Shown here: one piece after another, positions 49,290 through 57,687 of the stretch
Position numbering within the stretch: the stretch's first letter is position 1
Layout of the letters: the number at the start of each line of letters is the position of its first letter
From: Planctomycetota bacterium
Lineage (GTDB): Bacteria; Planctomycetota; Phycisphaerae; UBA1845; UTPLA1
NCBI GenBank assembly: GCA_016712275.1
Contig: JADJRI010000024.1
Span: 1 to 57,736 of the forward strand
Length of the DNA: 57,736 nucleotides
Direction: 5' to 3'
Translations under genes and position numbers: made by a program
Notes under the pieces: model-generated
What the model was told of the DNA's origin: nothing
What the model saw: only the letters and a program-made list of their open reading frames with translations
The model's database searches: none

Positions 49290-50309
49290 ATGCAGATGAG
49301 GTACGAAAAGATACATATCGAGTCGATCGGCTACGAATTGCCGCCAAACGTCGTGTCGTCGCGGGCCCTTGAGGATCGGCTGGCCCCTTTGTATCGCGAA
49401 CTGCGATTGCAGCCGGGGCAGTTGGAGGCGTGGACCGGGGTTCGCGAGCGGCGGTATTGGAACACGGGCATGTCGATGGCCGAGGGGGCGACGCGGGCGG
49501 GGCGGAAGGCGCTGGCGGCGTCGCGGGTTTCGGCTGCGGATATCGGCATGGTGATATACGCCGGGGTTTGCCGGGATTTGCTGGAGCCGGCGATTGCCTG
49601 CGCGGTGGCGGATGGACTCGGGTTTGGGGCGGGGACGCAGATTTTCGACGTGTCGAATGCGTGCCTTGGGGTTGTCACTAGTATTTTGCAGGTGGCGAAC
49701 GCGATCGAGCTGGGGCAGATTCGCGCGGGGCTGGTGGTCTCGTGCGAATCGGCGCGGGAGATTGTCGATCTGACGATCGAGGAGATGCTGCGCGTGCGCG
49801 ACATCTTGACCGGCGGCAGCGGGGCGGTGGGCGTCGTCGTGTGTGACAAGGCGCTGGCACCCGATGCGCACCGGCTGGTGGGCGGGGCGGCGCTGTCCAA
49901 TGCGAAACACCATGAGCTGTGCCGGTGGTGGCCGGCCACGAGCGGGCCGGAGGCGCGGCCGACGCGGATGCTGACGGACGCGGCGAAGGTGCTGGAGCAC
50001 GGCGTTGCCCTCGGCCGGGCGACGTGGGAGGCGTTTCTGGCGGAGACTCTCTGGCGCGCGGGCGAGGTGGATCGGACGATCTGCCACCAGGTCGGCGCGC
50101 CGCACCGGGAGACGGTGCTGAAGCTGATGGGCGTTTCGCCGGATCGCGATTTCGTGACATACGAGTTTCTGGGCAACATCGGCACCGTGAGCCTGCCCAT
50201 CACCGCCGCCATCGCCCACGAGCGCGGCTTCCTGGAGCGCGGGCAACGTGTTGCGTTCTGCGGAATCGGCAGCGGACTGAATTGCGTGATGCTGGGGGTG
50301 GAGTGGTAG
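49290..50309 (+). CDS. Orphan KAS III / OleA-like condensing enzyme
   Basis: 339 residues of the thiolase-fold FabH/OleA type. The catalytic set is complete: cysteine in VSNACLGVV, histidine in ICHQVGAPH and asparagine in LGNIGTVS. It differs strongly from the operon fabH (for example WTGVRERRYWN and the shorter end), and is not beside other fatty-acid genes. OleA joins two acyl chains in long-chain olefin or ketone synthesis; a specialised starter synthase is the other option. ATG 49290 or 49296; the in-frame start at 49224 adds a tail with no homology. Confidence 0.82.
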   Translation: MQMRYEKIHIESIGYELPPNVVSSRALEDRLAPLYRELRLQPGQLEAWTGVRERRYWNTGMSMAEGATRAGRKALAASRVSAADIGMVIYAGVCRDLLEPAIACAVADGLGFGAGTQIFDVSNACLGVVTSILQVANAIELGQIRAGLVVSCESAREIVDLTIEEMLRVRDILTGGSGAVGVVVCDKALAPDAHRLVGGAALSNAKHHELCRWWPATSGPEARPTRMLTDAAKVLEHGVALGRATWEAFLAETLWRAGEVDRTICHQVGAPHRETVLKLMGVSPDRDFVTYEFLGNIGTVSLPITAAIAHERGFLERGQRVAFCGIGSGLNCVMLGVEW

Positions 50310-50950
50310 AGGAAGTTTCGAGTTTCGAGTTGCGAGTTTCGAATACCGGAGAATGTAGAATTGAGAATGGAGAATGCAGAGTTGGGGGAAACGCCGAAAC
50401 ATACAAACGCCGAAACGCCGAAATGGGCTGGGAAGTGACTCTTTTTGAATGAGGAAGGCAGGAGGGCAGGAAGAAGACGATTTGAGACTTGAGATTTCGG
50501 GGTGGGAGGGCGATGCGGGGAATCGGACACCGGCTCAACTCCGGGCGGGGTGAATGAAACGCCAAAACGCCAAAAAGTCAAAAAGTCAAAACGGGGGAGG
50601 GAGTTAGAGTGAAAGGCGGTGTGCATTTTCGCCGGGGTTTTGGGGGTGTTTTCGGCGGGTTTTGAGCGGGGGAGGTTTCTTGTAAGTCGTTGGCTTGGAA
50701 ATAGTTCGGTGCGGCGGTTCATGTGAGCCGGGGCACTCTGTGTAAAAAAACTCCTAGGGTGAAAATTGCTTTTGGAGCCAGGGGCCAAGGGTCCCAGGGG
50801 CCGAGGGTTCGAGTGGAGGAAGGTGGGCATGGGCGGTCTCCGGGGCTCGTGGGGAGCCATTATTCAATATAGCGCGGAATCGGCGGCGGGCAAGTGGAAT
50901 TTGGAAAATGTTTGGTATTTTGATTGGAGATAAACAATGAGTCTCGATAT
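50310..50950. repeat. Long repeat-rich non-coding tract
   Basis: About 640 bases without a supported gene. It is built of imperfect short repeats: tttcgagttgcgag-type units (50315-50345), gagaatg-type units (50345-50385), aaacgccgaaac units (50388-50425), aaacgccaaaaagtcaaaa units (50550-50590) and a ccagggg/ccaaggg run (50770-50815). Antisense reading frames across it encode low-complexity peptides and are not credible genes. Confidence 0.65.
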
Positions 50951-51732
50951 TCAGATGTCGAGAATCTGCCAAGAAGTGTCTCCAGAACTCGAAACGAGCT
51001 TCCTGGTCGATAGATTGACTGATCGTTCATTTGTTTTGAAAGCTGCCTCTGGAAGCGACAAGCACGTGAGGGGGTGGTGCCACAGCGTTGGACGCATCTT
51101 CGAAACGTTCCAGGGAAACAGTTCCCAGATTGACAAGATTGCACTTACGTTTACGTCTTTAGGCACAAACCAGCGACCGCTACCATAAACCTGTTTGGCC
51201 GGGCCTATTCTTCCATAGATCAAATCGATTAGGTCGGATTCTTCCACATCGAAACTGATGAAGTTCAACGCGATGATATACGGAATTCTTAAGCTTCCGT
51301 ACTTGCTGCTTTTTCTCTTTAATGCTGCCTCAACGATCTTTCGAGAATCGATGAATCTTGCCGGTCCAGAGCAGATCATTCCCACAGTTCGGCCTGTTTT
51401 TCCTCGCGCTTCTTGTTTCTTAGGAATGAACTCAAATTGAATTGCCCAATCCTTATCATTAAAATCGAATTTGAAAGTAGTTCCAGATGCAATGATCGCA
51501 TCAGCATCAAGAGAACAGACCTTTTCTTCCAAGTATTGGCGAATCACCTTTCCGGACAATGCGTTTATTCCGATCTTTCGGACTGAAACAGATACAAAAA
51601 AATCTCGAATAGGCATTGCATTGATGGATTCCAGTATTTGTGACAAGCGGGCGTCACCGCCGTCATTAACGTCGTCGCCGACAACTACCTTTGATTCGAG
51701 AAAAAAGCACCGTTGTCCATTTCGCGAAGCTA

Positions 51733-52899
51733 GTGTAGTGCCTCACATTTGAGGAATTTTACGGCATTTTGACAGGTTACATATTCTGAAGGGAGTATGT
51801 AACCATGAAATCGGCTCCACGGATCGTATTGACGGATGAACAGCGGGAGACTCTGACGCGCTGGTCGCGCGGTCGCAGTACCCCGGTACGCCTGATGCAG
51901 CGAGCGAAGATCGTATTGCTTTCGGCCGAGGGGAAGATGAATAAGGACATCGCCGCCGAACTCGGCATCATGCCGAACACGGTAGTGCGTTGGCGGGCGC
52001 GGTTTGCCGCCGGCGGCTTGGCGGCGATTGAAAAGGATGCGCCGCGCGGCGGACGCAAGCCGCTGCGACGCGACGCCGTTGCCCGGCAAATCATCGAGAA
52101 GACAACCCAGGAGCGGCCCGCGAATGCCACGCACTGGAGCGGCCGCTCGCTGGCGGCGGCCTTGGGCGTGGACAAGTCGATGGTGTGGCGCGTGTGGCAG
52201 GCCAATGGTCTGAAGCCGCACTTGGCCCGCACGTTCAAGGTCAGCAACGATCCGCGCTTTGTCGAGAAGCTGACCGACGTTGTCGGGCTGTATCTCAATC
52301 CGCCGGAGCGGGCCTTGGTGTTTTGTTTCGACGAGAAGAGTCAGATTCAAGCCCTTGATCGCACGCAGCCGGGCTTGCCGCTCAAGAAAGGCCGCGGCGG
52401 CACGATGACGCATGACTACAAACGCAATGGCACGACGACGCTGTTCGCAGCCTTGGACATGGCCGAGGGGAAGCTGATCGGCCAGTGCATGCCGCGGCAC
52501 CGGCATCAGGAATTCCTGAAGTTCCTGCGGCTGCTGGACACACAGACGCCGGGCGATCTGGACCTGCACCTGATTCTGGACAATTACAGCACGCACAAGC
52601 ATCCCAACGTGATGTCCTGGTTGAAGCGGCATCCGCGATTCCACCTGCACTTCACGCCGACCAGCAGCTCGTGGCTCAACCTCGTCGAGCGCTGGTTCCG
52701 CGAGATCACCGACAAACGCATCCGACGCGGCGTGTTTCACAGCGTGAAGGAACTGAAGCGGGCCATTCTGGATTACATTGATTGCCACAATGAAAATCCT
52801 GAGCCGTTCATCTGGACAGCAACGGCCCAGAGCATTCTCGAAAAAGTACGCCGCGCTCGCGCGGTTCTGGAAAACGTCAAACTGAATGAGGCACTACAC
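51733..52899 (+). mobile_element. IS630-family insertion sequence, complete
   Basis: An element of about 1.17 kb with 13-bp perfect terminal inverted repeats (gtgtagtgcctca at 51733-51745, reverse complement at 52887-52899). It is flanked by TA at 51731-51732 and 52900-52901, the target duplication expected for IS630/Tc1-like elements. A full transposase fills it. Intact ends and open reading frame point to a recent insertion. Confidence 0.92.
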
Positions 52900-52902
52900 T
52901 AG
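51805..52902 (+). CDS. IS630-family transposase
   Basis: A 365-residue DDE transposase. An N-terminal helix-turn-helix region (KDIAAELGIMPNTVVRWRAR and the second HTH SLAAALGVDKSMVWRVW) binds the ends. The catalytic triad is D176 (CFDEKSQ), D259 (LILDNYSTH) and E295 (NLVERWFRE). No frameshift or missing residue. The stop codon TAG at 52900-52902 is composed of the target TA plus the flanking host G. A gggag motif lies about 10 bases before the ATG. Confidence 0.95.
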   Translation: MKSAPRIVLTDEQRETLTRWSRGRSTPVRLMQRAKIVLLSAEGKMNKDIAAELGIMPNTVVRWRARFAAGGLAAIEKDAPRGGRKPLRRDAVARQIIEKTTQERPANATHWSGRSLAAALGVDKSMVWRVWQANGLKPHLARTFKVSNDPRFVEKLTDVVGLYLNPPERALVFCFDEKSQIQALDRTQPGLPLKKGRGGTMTHDYKRNGTTTLFAALDMAEGKLIGQCMPRHRHQEFLKFLRLLDTQTPGDLDLHLILDNYSTHKHPNVMSWLKRHPRFHLHFTPTSSSWLNLVERWFREITDKRIRRGVFHSVKELKRAILDYIDCHNENPEPFIWTATAQSILEKVRRARAVLENVKLNEALH

Positions 52903-53297
52903 AAAATCCGGCGCAGTAGAACGGGACGCGTCTCCAATGCAATGCCCTTCTACTGAATAGCCTTGTCGCAAGAGGAATTCATGGCAATACAGTTCAAAAA
53001 ACGCGCCGTAATGATGACGATTGTTGTCGGAGGTAAACCGACCACGCCAGTCATCCTTGAGCTGCGACGGATAACGGTCGACCCATGTTTGAATGATCCT
53101 TCTGGCCTCTTTGAATTCGGGCCTAGCGGATCTGTTGAGGTACTGGAAGTTCGGCTCCAGGTAATTCTTGGGCCCTGTGTCGCAGCTGTCATTGGCATCG
53201 AATAAAGTATCCATATCTGAAAGATGACTTGCTTTAGGAAATGTTGTTTGAACAACTAAGTTCTAAAGTAACGCCTCGTGTTTGAGTCGAACGTGAT

Positions 53298-53795
53298 TCA
53301 GCATAGTTTCCTAATCTTATCATGTTGATCGTGCAAGTTGAATGATTCAAGTCCGAACATTGGTAGGCCGCATTCGGGGCATTTTCCGGTTGTATTTGCG
53401 GTTAGGTTGTAATTGCACTGGGGGCAGAGGCCGGGGGCGGGTTTTTTCAGGGGCCGCCAGAAGGCGAATGTGGTGAAGGTGGTGAGGATGACGAGCGGCC
53501 AGCCGAGGGGGAGGATGAACTCGTTGGAGGATAGACGAGGCAGCCCAAAATATGAGCGAAGTGGTGAGTAGCGAGGGCCGGACGTTTCCCATCCATCACG
53601 AATATTCAGGCCTTGACGGTGCGAGAATATGCTGCGCTGGGCGATCAAGCGGCCTTCAACGAGCACGACACGATAGCGGCCTTGCGCAAATTCGAACCAA
53701 GTGCCAAACGATTTGATTGCTATCACAAACGAGAGCAAGGTGAGCAACCAGAGGGAAAAACGGATTGGGCGCTTCTTGATTCGGGCGGGGAGCAT
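53298..53795 (-). CDS. Membrane protein with C-terminal zinc ribbon
   Basis: 165 residues. Two membrane segments (about residues 14-30 and 94-114) enclose an extracytoplasmic loop of about 65 residues. The C-terminus carries a zinc ribbon, CPQCNYNLTANTTGKCPECG, of a type frequent in planctomycetes as short membrane-linked proteins of unknown function. The final basic residues follow the ribbon. It starts at ATG 53795, and lies upstream of the disrupted nuclease gene on the other side of a short gap. No family function known. Confidence 0.75.
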   Translation of the reverse strand: MLPARIKKRPIRFSLWLLTLLSFVIAIKSFGTWFEFAQGRYRVVLVEGRLIAQRSIFSHRQGLNIRDGWETSGPRYSPLRSYFGLPRLSSNEFILPLGWPLVILTTFTTFAFWRPLKKPAPGLCPQCNYNLTANTTGKCPECGLPMFGLESFNLHDQHDKIRKLC

Positions 53796-54278
53796 GCGGG
53801 GGATTGTAAGGGATTGGGGGACGGGGGCTCAAAGTAAATGTGTGGTGGGGGAATTCAGAATACAGCGGAACAGATTCCGCATGAGTTGGGTGCGAGAACC
53901 CTTTACATCGAGGTACGACGTAAAGGGCTGGGGGATTCGTCGCACCAACGGCGTTGAGCCGTGTTGCTTGATCGAGAACTTAGGCGCGGGTTGGTGAACC
54001 GCGACGGGTGAATCGGTTTGGTGTTGGGGGGTTTGTTCCGCAAAATGGTGGGTCAAACGGCCGACCGACCCTACGAGACTATTACGTCAGCCTCAACGGC
54101 GCGTGGCGCTTTTGCTGGGTGAAGCAGCCTGACAAGTCATATTGGGGTGCCGTACCTCGACGCGGTGTCTGCAAATTAACGTCCATTGCCGCGGGATTGC
54201 CGGACAGTATCATACCTGCCGCCCGAAGGGTCCGCTCGGGCCAGTCTGTGCTCCGCAGGGAATAGAAGAGGTTCAACC
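53796..54278. other. Intergenic region with possible gene remnant
   Basis: About 480 bases. A weak inverted repeat (ccctttac 53899-53906 with gtaaaggg 53920-53927) is present. The frame near 54080-54160 reads YYVSLNGAWRFCWVKQPDKS, which resembles the N-terminal motif of family 2 glycoside hydrolases; it is too short to be a gene. Confidence 0.4.
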
Positions 54279-56360
54279 ATGATGCTCGGTACCGGTTCGT
54301 GCAGGACGAAAGCGGTTGCTTCGTTCATGTTGGCGTTTGCCGCAGTCTCTACACAGTCGGTGTCGGCGTTGCCGATCTCGTCGCCGCGGCCGGTGAATAG
54401 CTATGCCGGTTCGGACACCAGCCAGGACACGTCGACGATGGTCGCAACCGACGGGCAGGGGCACTGGATCGCGGTGTGGCACTCCAATGATTCGCTCGGG
54501 GGGACGCTTGCGGGCAGCCGCGACGTCTTCTACTCGAGCAGCGTTGACAACGGCGCGACCTGGAGTGCGGCGGCCGCGTTGAACTCCGACGCGACGACCA
54601 TCACCATCAACGATTTCGACCCCGTCATCGCCAGTGATGGGCATGGTCGCTGGGTTGCGGCCTGGCAACAGGATCCCGGCGGCAACCACCTGCGCTACGC
54701 CGTGAGCGATAACAACGGCGCGACGTGGAGCACCGCGACGGATCTGACGCCATTCCACGGCGATGACGATGAATATGTCCGGCTCGCGACCGACGGTAAC
54801 GGCAACTGGATCGCGGTCTGGAGTTCCACTAATTCGATCGGCGGACTGACCGGCGGGGATGACGACATCCACTACGCCGTCAGCACCGACAACGGGACCA
54901 CGTGGTCCGCACCCGCCGCGCTGAACACAACTGCTGCGACGGACAACGCGACCGATCGCGAACCCGTGATCACCACGGACGGGCAGGGTCACTGGATCGT
55001 GGCCTGGCAGCTCAGAGACTCCAGCGGCCCGCTTGGAAACGACTACGACATCGTCTATTCCGTCAGCAGCAACAACGGCGCGACGTGGTCGGCGGATCAG
55101 CCTCTCAACTCTTATGCCGCCACGGACACCTCATTCGACTACTCTGTGCAACTCGCCAACGATCAATCGGGGCACTGGGTGGCCGTCTGGCAATCACAAT
55201 ATGACTTGGGAGGCACCGTCGGCACCGACGATGACATCTTCTTTGCCGTGAGCAGCGACAATGGCGCGACCTGGTCCGACGCCGCGGCATTGAACTCCAA
55301 TGCGGACACCGATATCAGCGGGGATACAGTTTCGAACCTTGTCGTCGACCGCGACGGGCACTGTGTCGTGGTCTGGACTTCCGGCGAGACGCTCGGCGGA
55401 ACGATCGGGAACGATTCTGACCTCTTGTACGCCGTCAGCAGCGACTTCGGTACAACATGGACCGAGGTGGCCGCGTTCAACACAAATGCAGCCACGGATT
55501 CAGGAAGTGATGAAATTCCGGCAATCGCAACAGATCAGCGTGGGCACTGGGTGGCCTGCTGGACCAGCGGCGACTCGCAGGGCGGAACGATTGGCACCGA
55601 CCAGGACATCCTGGCGGCTACGCTCATTTTCCCGGATTGCAACGACAATGGCGTATCAGACAGCGACGACATCGACGGTGCGAGCGACGACTGCGATGAC
55701 AACGGTGTGCCGGACGAGTGTCAGACGGACGACGACGGCGACGGTGCGATCGACGACTGCGACGAATGCCCGAGCGACCCACTCAAGACGTCGACGGGCT
55801 TCTGCGGCTGCGGAAATCCGGAAACCGACACCGACGGCGACGGTACGCCGGATTGCGTCGATGAATGCCCTGATGAACCGACGAAGAGCGCGCCGGGCTT
55901 CTGCGGCTGTGGAAATCCGGAAACCGACACGGACGGCGACGGCACGCCGGATTGCGTCGATGGCTGCCCCGACGACGCGGCAAAGACCGCGGAGGGCGCG
56001 TGCGGCTGCGGGACGCCGGACACGGACACAGATGGCGACGGTGTGCTCGACTGCAACGACGACTGTCCGAACGACGCCGCCAAGACCGAGCCGGGCGCGT
56101 GCGGCTGTGGCATGCCGGACACCGACACTGACGGCGACGGCGTCCTCGACTGCAACGATAACTGCCCCGAGGTCGCCAACGACGACCAGGCCGACGCGGA
56201 CAGCGACGGCGTCGGCGACGCGTGCGCCAACGGTTCACCAGGGTCATTGGATTCGTGCGGCACGGGGGTTTGCGGAGCGGGCATGGCGACCATGCTCCCA
56301 ATGATGCTTTGCCCACCATGGATTCTGATGCTTCTTGTGCGGAGGCGGAATAATCGCTGA
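54279..56360 (+). CDS. Secreted sialidase-like propeller protein with type 3 thrombospondin repeats and C-terminal anchor signal
   Basis: 693 residues. A signal peptide (about 1-33) is followed by six Asp-box motifs of the SxDxGxxW type (for example VSDNNGATW, VSSDNGATW, VSSDFGTTW) about 60 residues apart. WIAVW-type strands also recur, implying a six-bladed beta propeller. Next come four tandem 33-residue repeats (55800-56190; CGCGNPETDTDGDG and variants), calcium-binding like thrombospondin type 3. The end GVCGAGMATMLPMMLCPPW plus RRRNNR is a hydrophobic segment and basic tail, resembling sorting signals. No catalytic sialidase residues are clearly seen, so binding rather than hydrolysis is possible. 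Confidence 0.8.
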   Translation: MMLGTGSCRTKAVASFMLAFAAVSTQSVSALPISSPRPVNSYAGSDTSQDTSTMVATDGQGHWIAVWHSNDSLGGTLAGSRDVFYSSSVDNGATWSAAAALNSDATTITINDFDPVIASDGHGRWVAAWQQDPGGNHLRYAVSDNNGATWSTATDLTPFHGDDDEYVRLATDGNGNWIAVWSSTNSIGGLTGGDDDIHYAVSTDNGTTWSAPAALNTTAATDNATDREPVITTDGQGHWIVAWQLRDSSGPLGNDYDIVYSVSSNNGATWSADQPLNSYAATDTSFDYSVQLANDQSGHWVAVWQSQYDLGGTVGTDDDIFFAVSSDNGATWSDAAALNSNADTDISGDTVSNLVVDRDGHCVVVWTSGETLGGTIGNDSDLLYAVSSDFGTTWTEVAAFNTNAATDSGSDEIPAIATDQRGHWVACWTSGDSQGGTIGTDQDILAATLIFPDCNDNGVSDSDDIDGASDDCDDNGVPDECQTDDDGDGAIDDCDECPSDPLKTSTGFCGCGNPETDTDGDGTPDCVDECPDEPTKSAPGFCGCGNPETDTDGDGTPDCVDGCPDDAAKTAEGACGCGTPDTDTDGDGVLDCNDDCPNDAAKTEPGACGCGMPDTDTDGDGVLDCNDNCPEVANDDQADADSDGVGDACANGSPGSLDSCGTGVCGAGMATMLPMMLCPPWILMLLVRRRNNR

Positions 56361-56401
56361 GCCGCTGCGATGAACCGAAATAGCAGCGGATGACGACACG
56401 G

Positions 56402-56449
56402 CTCGACGGCCTGACGCTTGAAATCCCTTGTGTACTTCCGACGGGCCAT
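56402..56449 (-). pseudogene. N-terminal fragment of an IS3-type OrfA
   Basis: The 16-residue start MARRKYTRDFKRQAVE is typical of the OrfA helix-turn-helix protein of IS3-family elements, but the frame then runs into unrelated sequence. No partner frame or element ends were identified with confidence. It seems a degraded IS relic immediately downstream of the propeller protein gene. Confidence 0.5.
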
Positions 56450-56560
56450 CTCACGACTCATTGAACACCTCACGAGACCTTTTGTCTCTCTTTCCGGGTG
56501 TCCACTTATAGTGGGGAAGCTCACACTGGGCAAGGGCGTAACGCCGATTGGCGTTATGGA

Positions 56561-57687
56561 TCAGTTACCCTTGGTCAACGCCGCGTTGCCGTCGGCCAGT
56601 TCCATCTCTTCCAGAATCACTTCCATCACATCGACGTGGCCCTTTTCTTTCGCCAGTCGACAGTCGTGCGGCCGCGGAGGTCTTTGGCGGCGGCGTTGGC
56701 TTTGCGGGCGAGGAGGGTTCGGGCGATGCGGGGTTGGTTGTTGATTGCGGCGTGGTGGAGGGCGGTCCAGCCGTGGCGGTCCCATTCGTCGATGTTGGCC
56801 TTTTTGTCGAGCAGGGCGCGGACGACGCCGTTGTGGCCGATGATGCTGGCCATCATGAGGGGGGCGATTCCCTCGTCTTTGACTTCCGTGTTGGCGTCTT
56901 TGACGAGGAGGATTTGGACGATGCGGAACTGGCCGTTCGCTGCGGCCCAGTAGAGCGGGGATTTTGCGGCGGTGCCGTCGCCGTTGATGATCGCCGGGTT
57001 TTTGCTGATGGCGGTGTCGACATCGGGGGCGAAGCCGAGGGCGGCGGCGGAGAGGACATCGAGTGTCGCGCCGTTGGCAACGAGCATCTGGCCGGCTTCG
57101 TTGTGGCCGTTGAAGGCGGCGGCCATGAGCGGCGTGAAGCCGCCTTTCTTTGGGGTTTCGTTGATGTCGGCGCTGTGCGAGAGAAGGAGGCGGATCATGC
57201 CGACGTGGCCTTCCTTGCTGGCGAGGTAGAGCGGCGTTTCGCCGAAGTCGTTGCGGATGCCGACGCGGGCGCCTTTGGAAATAAGAACCCTCGACATTTC
57301 GAGGCGATTGGCGAAAGCGGCCAGGTGGAGCGCGGTCCATTGGGCGCGCGGTTCGCGGAATGCGAACGCGCCGTCCTCGCGGTCGATTTTCATGGAGGAG
57401 GTGAGGCCGGTGGCGAGGTGGACGTTTGCGCCGCTGGCGATGAGAAACTCGAATGCACGTTTTTTGTTCTTGGCGACGGCGAGGTGAAGCGGTGTCATGC
57501 CGTCGGCATCGCGGGCGTTGATCAGGGCGATGTCCTTGGCAAGCCATTGGCGGAGGGCGAGAGTGTTGTCGTCGCGCACGGCGCGGTGGATGGAGGGGGG
57601 CGGGTCTTCGGCGCGGGTTTGCGATGCGGCGAGTACGAGGCTGAGGCTGAGAATCAGGGACTGAGTTGAAAGTTTGCTGAGCGTCAT
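56561..57687 (-). CDS. Secreted ankyrin-repeat protein (one frameshift)
   Basis: About 375 residues. A signal peptide (about 1-26, ending SQTRAE) precedes about eight ankyrin units, clear ones being DGMTPLHLAVAKNKKRAFEF, TALHLAAFANRLEMSRVLIS, TPLYLASKEGHVGMIRLLLS and TALHHAAINNQPRIARTLLA. Ankyrin repeats bind proteins; export suggests an envelope or extracellular role. The frame shifts near 56650-56665; the corrected end continues LAKEKGHVDVMEVILEEMEL and stops at 56561. Ribosome-binding sequence ggaggcg precedes ATG 57687. Start of the gene is near the window edge but complete. Confidence 0.85.

Larger units (their letters stand above)
50951..53214 (-). pseudogene. Putative PD-(D/E)XK nuclease split by an IS630 element
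   Basis: Two minus-strand pieces (53214-52900 and 51730-50951) flank the IS. Removing the element with one TA copy rejoins them in frame as a 364-residue protein. The junction creates APDFLASRNGQRCFFLESKV, which fits the PD-x(n)-ExK nuclease core (PD, then E and K in LESK). The N-terminal half has HHYGAFFELYCHEFLLRQGY, the helix that precedes the core in many such proteins. As it stands the first part stops inside the IS at codon 107, so the gene should be inactive. Substrate and role are unknown; a defence or repair function is possible but unsupported. Confidence 0.85.

Noticed and set aside
49140..50860. Very long minus-strand frames opposite the KAS III gene
   Set aside because: They are antisense to a gene with a full catalytic triad, rich in Arg, Pro and Ser, and extend into low-complexity repeats.
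51730..52788. 352-residue minus-strand frame inside the IS
   Set aside because: It is antisense to an intact DDE transposase and has no homology I recognise.
55800..56200. CRISPR-like array
   Set aside because: The 99-base periodic units are contiguous, coding and without spacers; they encode calcium-binding protein repeats.
55721..56533. 270-residue minus-strand frame rich in Ser/Pro/Val
   Set aside because: It mirrors the thrombospondin-type tandem repeats of the plus strand. Only its first residues, MARRKYTRDFKRQAVE, are informative and are reported as an IS relic.
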